DNA of 64,000 nucleotides from Paenarthrobacter aurescens TC1 (GTDB lineage: Bacteria; Actinomycetota; Actinomycetes; Actinomycetales; Micrococcaceae). This document shows positions 7,881-15,593 of this stretch, piece by piece; within the stretch, counting starts at the first letter, position 1, and each line of letters begins with the position of its first letter. A model generated the notes under the pieces. The model ran no database searches. It had not been told where the DNA came from and worked only from the letters and a program-made list of their open reading frames with translations. Both the position numbers and the translations under genes were made by a program. The stretch lies in the NCBI GenBank assembly GCA_000014925.1, contig CP000474.1, forward strand, positions 4,340,001 to 4,404,000. Direction: 5' to 3'.

Positions 7881-9827
7881 ATGGAAGGCATTGGGCAGAC
7901 ATTGGCGCGGCGGGCGGATTCGTCCGGTGCCGACGGGCTGCCGGGACGCATCCCCCTAAGAACGACAGCGGTGCCCGGTGAGATCGCAATCGGTCATAAG
8001 CGTTCGACGGCGTTAGCCTCCACTGCGGGCAACCCACTCAGCGCTGAGCTGCTTCACGGCTTGGAGTCGATCGCCAACTCCTCGGAGTTCCAGCGGGACC
8101 GCAGGGTTGGCTCAAAACAAGGTTCGCCAACGAAATCAATTACATCGAGTGAGGACTTAGAACCACGCAGCGGCTGCACCGGCACCGTCCCGGGGCTGAC
8201 TCAGGCGCTCGGCCAGGGGGCTGCCCTGTTGGAATCGATGCGCTCGACCGCTGCCGCGGAGGCCCGGCTGTTTGGGTTTGTTGAGGCCGCGGATTTTGCT
8301 GGCAGGGTCGAGGAGATCTCGCGATCTGTGGAGTATTTGCAGGTGGTTGCGGCGCACGCCGTGGAACGAACCCGGACGGAAGCACAGCATGCGCAGCCGG
8401 GGGTGTCGGCGGCAGCGCCGGAATGGCGGACAGGTTGGACTGAACCGGCGGGGCCTTCGACGGTTCCCGCAACCTCAGCCTCGGCGGATACCGTCCCGGC
8501 GGGAGCAGCGACTCATACCAGGACGGCCGTCGCGGGTGCGGGCAATGCGACGGCGACGGCATCCGCCAATCCTTTGGATGATGGGTATCGGAACGCGGCG
8601 GAGTTCCTTCGGGCACGGTTGCGGATCGGTATCGGCGAGGCCCGGCGCAGGCTCGCACTCGCCGCCGAGGTCCTCCCCCAGGCCGGAATGACCGGGCAGG
8701 ACGTCCCGGCCCGGCGTGAAATCCTCGCCGACGCCATCGGATCGGCTTTGGTGCCCTCCCGGTCCGCGACGATCATCAGCACCGCCCTGGACAAAGTCCG
8801 GCACCTCGCAGAACCCGGGACCATCACCGACATGGAACACGCCCTCACCAACACCGCCATCGAATCCGATCCCGACTTCGTGGCCAAGATGGCCCGACGA
8901 TGGACCGACCTCATCGACCAGGACGGTCCCGAACCCACTGAAGAAGCACTCCGGCAACTCCAAGGCGCGTTCCTCCGCCGCCGACGCCGCCACGGACTCC
9001 ACCACCTCGAAATCTTCGCCACCGCCGAACAATACGAAACCCTCACCGCCGCCATGAACGCCGCCACCAACCCCCGACTCAATGGTCCGGAGTCCGGCAC
9101 GGCACCCAGCGAAGGCCCGGATCAAGGACCTGGCACAGGAGCCCCGGCCGGATCAGGAGCCGACGAAGCGACCATGCAAGAAGCAGATCTCGGATCAAGC
9201 GGCCCGGATCTGGACCGGCGTTCGAGGGCGCAGAAACTCCTCGACGGCCTCGTCGGTGCGTGCAGCGTCGCGATGAGCACCGGGAAACTCCCGTCGAACG
9301 GCGGCCTCCGACCCCAAGTCACCGTCACCATCGACCGCCGCGACCTCTTCAACCAACTCCAACTCAGCCCCACCCAGCCCGGCTCCGGGAACCGGCTCAG
9401 CACCGGGACCGCCACATTCCTGGGCCCGATCCACCCCAACACCATCCGCAAAATCGCCTGCGACGCCGACATCCTCCCCGTCCTGCTCGGCAGCGACTCA
9501 CGCGTCCTGGACATCGGCCGCACCACCCGGATCTTCCCACCCCACATCCGCAAAGCCATCACCGCACGCGACCAAGGCTGCGCCTTCCCCGACTGCACCA
9601 TGCCCGCACCCTGGTGCGAAGCCCACCACACCACCTACTGGTCCCACGGCGGCACCACAGGCACAAACAACGGCACCCTGCTCTGCAGCCACCACCACCA
9701 CCTCATCCACAAGGAGCAATGGCGCATCGACATGACAACAGGAATCCCCTGGTTCATACCCCCACCCCACATCGACCCCCACCAAAAACCCCGACGCAAC
9801 CACCACCACACACCCCACAAGACATGA
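7881..9827 (+). CDS. DUF222 / HNH endonuclease-domain protein (13E12 repeat family)
   Basis: A 648-residue member of the actinobacterial DUF222-HNH family. DUF222 spans about 90-420 (ESMRSTAAAEARLFGFVEAADFAGRVEEISRSVEYLQVVAAHAVERTR, then NAAEFLRARLRIGIGEARRRL). The HNH nuclease is about 560-625: DQGCAFPDCTMPAPWCEAHHTTYWSHGG...NNGTLLCSHHHHLIH, with the Cys pairs and His residues intact. Low-complexity linkers are at about 135-175 and 385-440. These genes occur in many copies per genome in Arthrobacter and mycobacteria, and mobility has been suggested, but I see no flanking repeats. The start is weak: no clear ribosome site precedes ATG 7881. The last half has an extreme excess of C-ending codons. 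Confidence 0.88.
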   Translation: MEGIGQTLARRADSSGADGLPGRIPLRTTAVPGEIAIGHKRSTALASTAGNPLSAELLHGLESIANSSEFQRDRRVGSKQGSPTKSITSSEDLEPRSGCTGTVPGLTQALGQGAALLESMRSTAAAEARLFGFVEAADFAGRVEEISRSVEYLQVVAAHAVERTRTEAQHAQPGVSAAAPEWRTGWTEPAGPSTVPATSASADTVPAGAATHTRTAVAGAGNATATASANPLDDGYRNAAEFLRARLRIGIGEARRRLALAAEVLPQAGMTGQDVPARREILADAIGSALVPSRSATIISTALDKVRHLAEPGTITDMEHALTNTAIESDPDFVAKMARRWTDLIDQDGPEPTEEALRQLQGAFLRRRRRHGLHHLEIFATAEQYETLTAAMNAATNPRLNGPESGTAPSEGPDQGPGTGAPAGSGADEATMQEADLGSSGPDLDRRSRAQKLLDGLVGACSVAMSTGKLPSNGGLRPQVTVTIDRRDLFNQLQLSPTQPGSGNRLSTGTATFLGPIHPNTIRKIACDADILPVLLGSDSRVLDIGRTTRIFPPHIRKAITARDQGCAFPDCTMPAPWCEAHHTTYWSHGGTTGTNNGTLLCSHHHHLIHKEQWRIDMTTGIPWFIPPPHIDPHQKPRRNHHHTPHKT

Positions 9828-9963
9828 GCGAAAGGTGGGAAGAGCTGGAAGCGGATTGCTGTTTCGGCGATTCAGCCACTCACTGATACAGCGAGCCACC
9901 AAACCAACAGCCAGTGAGTCACCGGGTGCTGCTAGTGCAGCATGCGGCCTGCCTCCACCAGGA

Positions 9964-11151
9964 TTACCGGGAGGTCGGCCAACCTGTGTACGACTCCGCC
10001 AGGTATGCCTTGGCGTGCTCGGACGTCACAACGGAGTGCAGCTCACCAAGCTGGCGGGCGCGGTCGAAGTCGTCGGCGCCCGGCACGGTGTGCAGCATGG
10101 ACGTCATCCAGTACGAGAAATGTTGGGCCTTCCAGACACGGTCCAAGGCGCGGTCGCTGTAGGAATCGAGCAACGCAGTGGAGCCGCTTGAGTAGAACGA
10201 ATCCAAGCCTTCGAACAGCACCTTGACATCGTGTATCGCCAAATTGAGGCCCTTGGCGCCAGTGGGTGGGACGGTGTGCGCGGCGTCTCCGGCGAGGAAG
10301 AGGTTGCCGTGTCGCATGGGGGTGTGGACGAAGCTGCGGAACGGCAGGACCATCTTTTCCAGGACCGGCCCTTCTTTGAGCTCAAACCCGTTGCCGTTGA
10401 CTCGCTTGCGGAACTCGGTCCAGATGCGTTCGTCGTCCCAGTCGGCCACGTTCTCCTTGGGGTCGCACTGGAAGTACATGCGCTGAACGGTTTCGGTGCG
10501 CTGGCTGATCAGGGCGAAACCGTTCTCGGAGTTGGCGTAGATGAGTTCGTCGGCGCTGCGCGGGGCCTCGGCCAGGATTCCGAACCATGCGAACGGGTAC
10601 TCGTGGAAGTACCATTTGCGGTTGGCTTCGGGGATCTGGAAGCGGCAGTGGCTGCGCGACCCGTCGGCACCCACCAGGAAATCGGCTTGGATTTCGAACT
10701 CCTGGCCCTCGGCATCGGTGAACCAAACTTTCGGCTTGCCTTCGAGGTCGTGCACAGTGGTGTCCGTAACGCTGTAACGGACGTCGCCGCCGTCGGCCTC
10801 CCGCTTGGCGGCGAGGTCCATGAAAACGTCCGTCTGCGGGTACAGCCACACGGATTCGCCTACGAGTTCCTTGAAGTTGATGCGGTGGCTTTCGCCGTTG
10901 AATCGCAGTTCGATTCCGTCGTGTCGGTCGCCTTCGCGCAGCACCCGGTCCGAGACGCCGGAATCAACCAGCAGGTTCACAGTGCCATGCTCGAGGATTC
11001 CGGCGCGGACCGTTTCCTGGATATCCTTGCGGCTACGGATCTCCACCACCACCGATTCGATGCCCTGCTGAGCCAGCAAGTGGGAGAGCATCAAGCCGGC
11101 GGGGCCAGCGCCCATGATGGCGACTTGAGTGGTGATAGCTGTGCGTGCCAT
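9964..11151 (-). CDS. pobA: 4-hydroxybenzoate 3-monooxygenase
   Basis: A 395-residue class A flavoprotein hydroxylase that converts 4-hydroxybenzoate to protocatechuate with NADPH and O2. The length matches Pseudomonas PobA (394). The FAD dinucleotide motif GAGPAG is at residues 14-19, the DG motif at about LVGADGSRSHCR, and the second FAD motif is LFLAGDAAHTVPPTGAKGLNLAI. SYWMTSMLHT near the C-terminus is also typical. It lies 118 bp downstream of the same-strand IclR gene, and the AAHS transporter is divergent from that regulator: a complete uptake and first-step unit. Protocatechuate ring-cleavage genes are not in the window. The TTCC/GGAA palindrome at 11248-11262 lies in its promoter. 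Confidence 0.95.
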   Translation of the reverse strand: MARTAITTQVAIMGAGPAGLMLSHLLAQQGIESVVVEIRSRKDIQETVRAGILEHGTVNLLVDSGVSDRVLREGDRHDGIELRFNGESHRINFKELVGESVWLYPQTDVFMDLAAKREADGGDVRYSVTDTTVHDLEGKPKVWFTDAEGQEFEIQADFLVGADGSRSHCRFQIPEANRKWYFHEYPFAWFGILAEAPRSADELIYANSENGFALISQRTETVQRMYFQCDPKENVADWDDERIWTEFRKRVNGNGFELKEGPVLEKMVLPFRSFVHTPMRHGNLFLAGDAAHTVPPTGAKGLNLAIHDVKVLFEGLDSFYSSGSTALLDSYSDRALDRVWKAQHFSYWMTSMLHTVPGADDFDRARQLGELHSVVTSEHAKAYLAESYTGWPTSR

Positions 11152-11247
11152 GGTTTTCCTCGCTTCGTTGCGTATCCCGGCTTGCTCGGAAGCGGGGATG
11201 AGTCTGGAATTAGTGTGGCCCGGGTTTCGTGATGAGCGTTACAACAA

Positions 11248-11262
11248 TTCCGTTGAACGGAA
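11248..11262. promoter_or_regulatory. Candidate IclR operator upstream of pobA
   Basis: TTCCGTTGAACGGAA is a perfect 7-1-7 inverted repeat about 97 bp upstream of the pobA start. A closely matching repeat (12102-12116) lies in the iclR/transporter intergenic region. IclR-family operators are often TTCC/GGAA dyads. Confidence 0.6.
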
Positions 11263-11269
11263 AGCAGAT

Positions 11270-12049
11270 CTAGTCGGCGAGTTGGCGCCCTATCCCTCGA
11301 GCCGCCGTCTGGAGCGCGGGCACAAGCGCTTGGAGCCGCATCTCCGCAAGGGGCACAACTACCCCGAGCGCCGCCACCGTGCGTCGCTTACCGTTCATCA
11401 CCGGCACGGCAATGCCCCACGTGTCCGGGTCCACCACGCCAGCCAGTTGCGCGTACCCCTGCTGCGATGCTTCGGCCAGGTAATGACGCACGACGTCGGC
11501 AGTCACCTTTCCGAACGGATCCGCGAACTGCTCCAGGTACTCCGCCTGCAGTTCACGCGACTGGTGTGACATCAGGGCCAGCCCTGCTGAGGAAATATGG
11601 ACAGGCATCCTGCCGGCGATCTGCGCCCTGTTGGCCACCGATCCCCGCCGGGAAAGCCGCTCAACGAAGAGCGCCTCCCATCCGTCAAGCACGGCCAAGT
11701 TCACATTCTGGTTGAGGACCTGCTGGATGTCCTCCATGAACGGCATGGCTGCCTGCCGGAGGGCAAGCGTGGGCGAATTCCGGTTCACGAGCTCCCACAG
11801 ACGCAGCCCCAAGCGGACAGTCCCCCCGGCCCCAAGATCCAGAAGTCCGTGTTCGGAAAGTTGCCGGACCAAGCGATGGGTTGACGAAAGCGGGAGTCCG
11901 GCGCGGTGGGCCAGCTCGCTCAGCTGCAGCGAGGGCACCCCTTCCGGAAAGGCCTCGATCAATCGCACCACGCGGTCCACCACAGAATCGCCGGATGCCG
12001 AGTTGGCCACGATACGCTCCCTTGCTTCTTGGTCACTGCCTCTAGCCAC
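11270..12049 (-). CDS. IclR-family regulator of the 4-hydroxybenzoate genes (PobR/PcaR-like)
   Basis: A 259-residue regulator. The N-terminal winged HTH (about 20-85) reads SVVDRVVRLIEAFPEGVPSLQLSELAHRAGLPLSSTHRLVRQLSEHGLLDLG. The C-terminal IclR ligand domain (about 95-255) contains LNLAVLDGWEALFVERL, HISSAGLALMSH and WGIAVPVMNGKRRTVAALGVVVP. Members of this group sense aromatic acids. Its position between pobA and the AAHS transporter makes it the likely regulator of both. A GTG start at 12049 is used; a start a few codons downstream is possible. Confidence 0.85.
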   Translation of the reverse strand: MARGSDQEARERIVANSASGDSVVDRVVRLIEAFPEGVPSLQLSELAHRAGLPLSSTHRLVRQLSEHGLLDLGAGGTVRLGLRLWELVNRNSPTLALRQAAMPFMEDIQQVLNQNVNLAVLDGWEALFVERLSRRGSVANRAQIAGRMPVHISSAGLALMSHQSRELQAEYLEQFADPFGKVTADVVRHYLAEASQQGYAQLAGVVDPDTWGIAVPVMNGKRRTVAALGVVVPLAEMRLQALVPALQTAARGIGRQLAD

Positions 12050-12101
12050 GGCTTCTTGGTTAGTGTCTCGTCTTCAATATGACGTGACACCCCAAAGCAT
12101 C

Positions 12102-12116
12102 TTCCATTCAATGGTA
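12102..12116. promoter_or_regulatory. Second candidate IclR operator, iclR/transporter intergenic region
   Basis: TTCCATTCAATGGTA matches the palindrome before pobA in form (TTCC-N-TT-N-AA-N-GG-N-A) with one broken pair. It lies 53 bp before the iclR start and about 98 bp before the transporter start, placed to control both. Confidence 0.55.
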
Positions 12117-12168
12117 GAACGTGTGCCAGACAACATCATGCGGTGATACAACTCTCATGAATGACCGA

Positions 12169-12187
12169 CCGACCGTTCAGCGGTCGG
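12169..12187. promoter_or_regulatory. Inverted repeat CCGACCG-N5-CGGTCGG before the AAHS transporter
   Basis: Perfect 7-bp arms around TTCAG, 27 bp before the ATG at 12214. The sequence resembles TetR-family operators (ACCGACCG/CGGTCGGT type), but no TetR gene is present in the window. It could also be an mRNA hairpin in the leader. Confidence 0.45.
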
Positions 12188-12213
12188 GCCCACTGAGAAG
12201 TACCGAGGACGCT

Positions 12214-13542
12214 ATGCCAACGATGTCATCTGCCCGCCGCTCCCAATGGCCTGTTTGGCTCTGTTGGCTGGCCATGGTCCTGGACGGCTTCGACCTCGTG
12301 GTCCTGGGCACCGTCATCCCAACACTCATCAAGACCGGCGAGCTTGGATTCGACGCTGTCGGAGCCACCTTCGCAGCCACCATTTCGTTGGTGGGCGTGG
12401 GCCTCGGCGCTCTCTTCATCGCGCCGCTCTCGGACAAGTTCGGACGCCGCAAACTGCTGATCGCCTGCGTGGCAAGCTTCTCGCTGTTCACCATCGGGGT
12501 TGCCTTTGCCCCGAACGTCGCCGTCTTCTCCCTGCTTCGCATGCTGGCCGGGCTCGGCTTGGGCGCCTGTCTCCCTGCCGCCTTGGCCTACATCAACGAC
12601 TACGCCCCGGCCGGATCCGCGGGCAAGTCCACCACACGGACCATGACCGGGTACCACGTTGGCGCTGTTGCAACGGCACTCCTGGCAATTTTCATCGTTC
12701 CGAACTGGCGACTCATGTTCATCATCGGTGGCGTTGCCGGCCTGGTGCTCCTGCCGTTCTTGTGGGTCAAGTTGCCTGAATCTCTCCGTGAAGTAACGCC
12801 CGTGAAGACCGGCTCAGCAGAGGCCGGCTCAGCACAGGCCGGCTCGCCAAGGGCTGCCGAACGAAAGCCGAGCGAATCCGCGAACGCAACAACCGGCGTC
12901 GAGCATTCAACCGTCGCCAAGCCAAAGACAGGCTTCCGGGACCTCCTGCAGAAGCCCTATCCCATGGTTGCCGTGGGCATCGGCATCGCGTCATTCATGG
13001 GCTTGCTGCTGGTTTACGGCCTGAACACGTGGCTGCCGCAATTGATGGCCGCCGCCGGATACCCCGTGAGCACGGGCCTGACGCTGCTGCTGGTCCTGAA
13101 CCTCGGCGCCGTGGCGGGTCTTTTCCTCGCCGGAGTTCTGGCCGACAAGCACGGGACCAAGAAGATCGTGCTGATGTGGTTTGGATTGTCCGCGGTGTTC
13201 CTGGCGATTCTGAGCGTCAAGATCCAGAACGAGTTCCTACTCAACGCTGCGGTGTTCGTCACCGGCGTCTTCGTCTTCAGCTCACAGGTGCTGGTCTACG
13301 CCTGGGTCAGCCAGCTTTTCCCGCCCCGCCTCCGCGGAACTGCACTGGGCTTCGCAGCAGGAGTGGGCAGGCTCGGTGCGATCGTTGGGCCTGCCGTGAC
13401 CGGGACCCTGGTGGCCGCGAACATCGCCTACCCTGCGGGGTTCTACGTATTCGCCGCAGCCGGGATCCTGGCAGTGGCCGCGCTATTCGTGGTGCCGCAT
13501 GAGGTCAAAACCGCTGACATCAGTGTGCCGGTAGACCACTAG
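12214..13542 (+). CDS. Aromatic acid:H+ symporter, AAHS/MFS family (PcaK/BenK-like)
   Basis: A 442-residue, 12-helix major facilitator. The AAHS signature DGFDLVVLGTVIPTL is in helix 1, followed by APLSDKFGRRKLLIACV (motif A) and LADKHGTKKIV (second-half motif A). The conserved Asp in helix 1 (DGFD) is required for aromatic acid transport in PcaK. ATG 12214 is chosen over an upstream ATG at 12157, which lies before an inverted repeat, because GAGG precedes 12214. The central cytoplasmic loop (about residues 195-240) is long and contains three 15-bp repeats encoding GSAEA/GSAQA/GSPRA. Paired with pobA and IclR, it likely imports 4-hydroxybenzoate or protocatechuate. Confidence 0.88.
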   Translation: MPTMSSARRSQWPVWLCWLAMVLDGFDLVVLGTVIPTLIKTGELGFDAVGATFAATISLVGVGLGALFIAPLSDKFGRRKLLIACVASFSLFTIGVAFAPNVAVFSLLRMLAGLGLGACLPAALAYINDYAPAGSAGKSTTRTMTGYHVGAVATALLAIFIVPNWRLMFIIGGVAGLVLLPFLWVKLPESLREVTPVKTGSAEAGSAQAGSPRAAERKPSESANATTGVEHSTVAKPKTGFRDLLQKPYPMVAVGIGIASFMGLLLVYGLNTWLPQLMAAAGYPVSTGLTLLLVLNLGAVAGLFLAGVLADKHGTKKIVLMWFGLSAVFLAILSVKIQNEFLLNAAVFVTGVFVFSSQVLVYAWVSQLFPPRLRGTALGFAAGVGRLGAIVGPAVTGTLVAANIAYPAGFYVFAAAGILAVAALFVVPHEVKTADISVPVDH

Positions 13543-13557
13543 ACGCCACGTTGGCCG

Positions 13558-13974
13558 CTAAGTCGTGCGAGGAATCCTCGACTGGCAGAGCGACTCCCGA
13601 GCCTTCCCCAGCAACTGCGGTCCGGCAGCGAAGCAGCGGTCCGTAGAGTTCTGAAGCGCCGGGAATGCCTCCACTGCGGAGTCGAAGTGGTCTTCCCGGA
13701 TCATCAGCTCAATGGCCCGGCACTGGTCTTCTGTTTCCAGGGCGCCCACCATGGCCGAGGAAACCTTGAGGCTGAGGATGGCGTCAATGCTCGCGTCGAC
13801 GTCGTGCCGGCACAAGGCGTTGGAGATCCTCAGCATCCGGTCGGGCAGCATGGACAGATATGTGGAGAGAAAACGGAGCGCTGGTGTTGAGTCTCCCAAC
13901 TCGTCAGCCAGCACTGTCAGCTTGCACGGTTCAAGGGCTGTTGCCTCCGGCGTTGGGTCCGGGTCCTTACTCAC
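13558..13974 (-). CDS. HPt-like four-helix protein lacking the phospho-histidine
   Basis: A 138-residue protein. Residues about 33-110 resemble a histidine phosphotransfer domain: LRFLSTYLSMLPDRMLRISNALCRHDVDASIDAILSLKVSSAMVGALE. In HPt domains the central helix reads H-x-L-K-G-S-S; here the position of the His is Leu and the Gly is Val (ILSLKVSSAMVGA), so phosphotransfer is unlikely. The start codon overlaps the end of the SipW gene by 8 bp, so the two are cotranscribed. A role in regulating or assembling the SipW/TasA-like system is inferred from this linkage only. Confidence 0.65.
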   Translation of the reverse strand: MSKDPDPTPEATALEPCKLTVLADELGDSTPALRFLSTYLSMLPDRMLRISNALCRHDVDASIDAILSLKVSSAMVGALETEDQCRAIELMIREDHFDSAVEAFPALQNSTDRCFAAGPQLLGKARESLCQSRIPRTT

Positions 13975-14659
13975 CGCTGGCTACCTGGGGAGCTGCGACG
14001 CTTTCCGGCGCTGACTTGCTGGGGTCTTTGGTCCAGATGGAGGCGAGCATTCCGATGACCAGGATGGTGGGTGCGCCGTACATGAGGGTGTTCATGACGA
14101 TGGGTTCGCGGAGGGTGCGGATGGCGTTGCCGACGTAGGGGATGGTGGCGATTTGTTTGTCCACGGTTTTGCCTTGGAGGGTGGCGATCCAGGGGTCGAT
14201 GCCGTTGTTGGCGTCGCCTTTGGTTTGGACTGCTACTCCGCCGTCGGCGGTGGTGGTGATCTCGGTAATGCGGTGGGTTTCCACCCGCTGGTCTTCGACG
14301 GGGATGTGGTAGGTGATGACGTCGCCCACTTTGATGTCCGTGACGGGGGCGGGGACGGTCACGACGACGTCGCCGGGGTTGATCAGCGGCGCCATGGAGC
14401 CGGTGAGCATGGTTGAGGTTTGGTAGCCCAGGATCCGTGGTCCGATCGCCAGGAACAGGAACACCATTGCGCCCAGGATCAGCATGCCCGCACCAATTCC
14501 CCTGGCTACCTTGCCGGCGACCCGCCGGAACGCACCCGGTTTGCCGTTGGCTGTTGTTGAGGCCGCAGCTTCCGTAGGGATCACGACGGCGGCAGTAACC
14601 TTCCCGGCGGAACGCCGGCCATGGACTGCGGGTTCGCTGATGGTGGTGATGGCGCTCAT
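13967..14659 (-). CDS. sipW: SipW-type (ER-type) signal peptidase I
   Basis: A 230-residue membrane protease. It has an N-terminal cytoplasmic tail of about 50 residues, TM helix about 54-73, and a C-terminal TM about 190-210. The serine nucleophile is in STMLTGSMAPLINPGDVV (S88), and the partner is a histidine in VETHRITEI (H129) rather than the lysine of ordinary bacterial signal peptidases, as in the SipW/archaeal/ER class. GDANNGIDPW is box E. SipW-class enzymes process TasA/camelysin-like precursors. The putative substrate gene lies 106 bp upstream in the same direction, and the HPt-like gene overlaps downstream. Confidence 0.88.
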   Translation of the reverse strand: MSAITTISEPAVHGRRSAGKVTAAVVIPTEAAASTTANGKPGAFRRVAGKVARGIGAGMLILGAMVFLFLAIGPRILGYQTSTMLTGSMAPLINPGDVVVTVPAPVTDIKVGDVITYHIPVEDQRVETHRITEITTTADGGVAVQTKGDANNGIDPWIATLQGKTVDKQIATIPYVGNAIRTLREPIVMNTLMYGAPTILVIGMLASIWTKDPSKSAPESVAAPQVASGE

Positions 14660-14765
14660 TGCCTGGCGTTCCTTCCGTGGCTGGGTGGGTCTAACGGCGG
14701 ACCTGATCGGGCAGGGGGGCGCCCGACCAGGCCCGGCGGGGCTGTTGTTGTTTCTAGGGCAGTGC

Positions 14766-15374
14766 TTACTTGGTGGTTTCGGTGCGTTGGGTGCCGGTGA
14801 AGGCGAAGGCGATGGTGGATGCGGCGCCTTGGAAGTCGTTGTTCGCGGTGGTGGGGAACGCGGTGGTGACTTTGAGGTTGTCGGTTTTGGCCGAGGTCAG
14901 GGAGGTCAGGTTGTTCAGGGCCTTGTTCGCTGCGATGACCGGGCCGGAGGCCAGGACGGTGGTTTTGGTTCCGGTGCAGTTGTAGGGTGCAGCGGCGCCG
15001 GTCCAGGCTACGGAGCAGTTTTCGATGGTCAGCTGCAGGCCGTTGGTGGCGTCCGTGGTGAGCAGGGATGCGGTGGCGCCGGCGGAGGTGGTGAGGGTGA
15101 CGTTGTTCAGGTCCGAGTTGCCGGTGTTGGCCAGGGTGACGAGCTTTTCGACTTTGTCGCCGGGCAGCAGGCCCGTGACGGGGACGTTGAGGGTGTTCGC
15201 GGGGCCGGGGGCGCCCAGGGCGATGGTGACGGTGCCTGCGGTGACGGCCTGGGAGGCGGAGGTGGAGGAGGTGAACGCGCCGTAGGTGCCCATGCCGGCG
15301 ACGGCGGCTGCGGTGCCGACCAGTGCCACGGAAGCGAGGATCTTGCCTGAGGTGGTCTTGAGGCTGATGGCCAT
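14766..15374 (-). CDS. TasA/camelysin-like exported protein with SipW-class signal peptide
   Basis: A 202-residue secreted protein. ATG 15374 is preceded by AAAGGA. The signal region has positive residues, then ILASVALVGTAAAVAGMGTYGAFTSSTSAS, fitting the SipW-cognate signal type (cleavage about residue 30). The mature part is Thr/Ala/Asn-rich and predicted all-beta: GTVTIALGAPGPANTLNVPV, LLPGDKVEKLVTLANTGNSDLN, with two Cys (ENCSVAW, YNCTGT) probably forming a disulfide. TasA-like proteins form surface fibres in Bacillus; fibre formation here is inference. It is in one operon with the sipW and HPt-like genes. Confidence 0.8.
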   Translation of the reverse strand: MAISLKTTSGKILASVALVGTAAAVAGMGTYGAFTSSTSASQAVTAGTVTIALGAPGPANTLNVPVTGLLPGDKVEKLVTLANTGNSDLNNVTLTTSAGATASLLTTDATNGLQLTIENCSVAWTGAAAPYNCTGTKTTVLASGPVIAANKALNNLTSLTSAKTDNLKVTTAFPTTANNDFQGAASTIAFAFTGTQRTETTK

Positions 15375-15541
15375 CTGAGTATGGTCCTTTCGGGAGGCCA
15401 CCGCGGGTCCGGCCGGCCGTTCTTTTCAGCCTCTCTGGCTGACAAGAACTACTGTGCCGGGCCCGGATCAAGAACCAATCCTGTGTTCGGTCAACAGTTC
15501 CTCAGGAAACCCTCAAGACTTACAGCAGTCACACAAGGTGC

Positions 15542-15568
15542 CATGTGCAACACTTCATGGTGCACATG
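15542..15568. promoter_or_regulatory. Inverted repeat CATGTGCA-N11-TGCACATG before the ZIP gene
   Basis: Perfect 8-bp arms (15542-15549, 15561-15568), 26 bp before the ZIP start. It could be an operator for a metal-responsive regulator; it does not look like a Zur or Fur box. The rest of 15375-15593 shows no gene. Confidence 0.4.
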
Positions 15569-15593
15569 AACGGCCGATGAGAGGGCAGGACAA

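Noticed and set aside
8475..9125. Antisense frames within the DUF222-HNH gene
   Set aside because: Gly/Arg/Val-rich shadow translation; the + strand gene has intact DUF222 and HNH motifs.
7833..9963. DUF222-HNH gene called as a mobile element
   Set aside because: No terminal inverted repeats or flanking target duplications could be seen; only an imperfect ACTCACTG/CAGTGAGT repeat lies downstream at 9878-9919.
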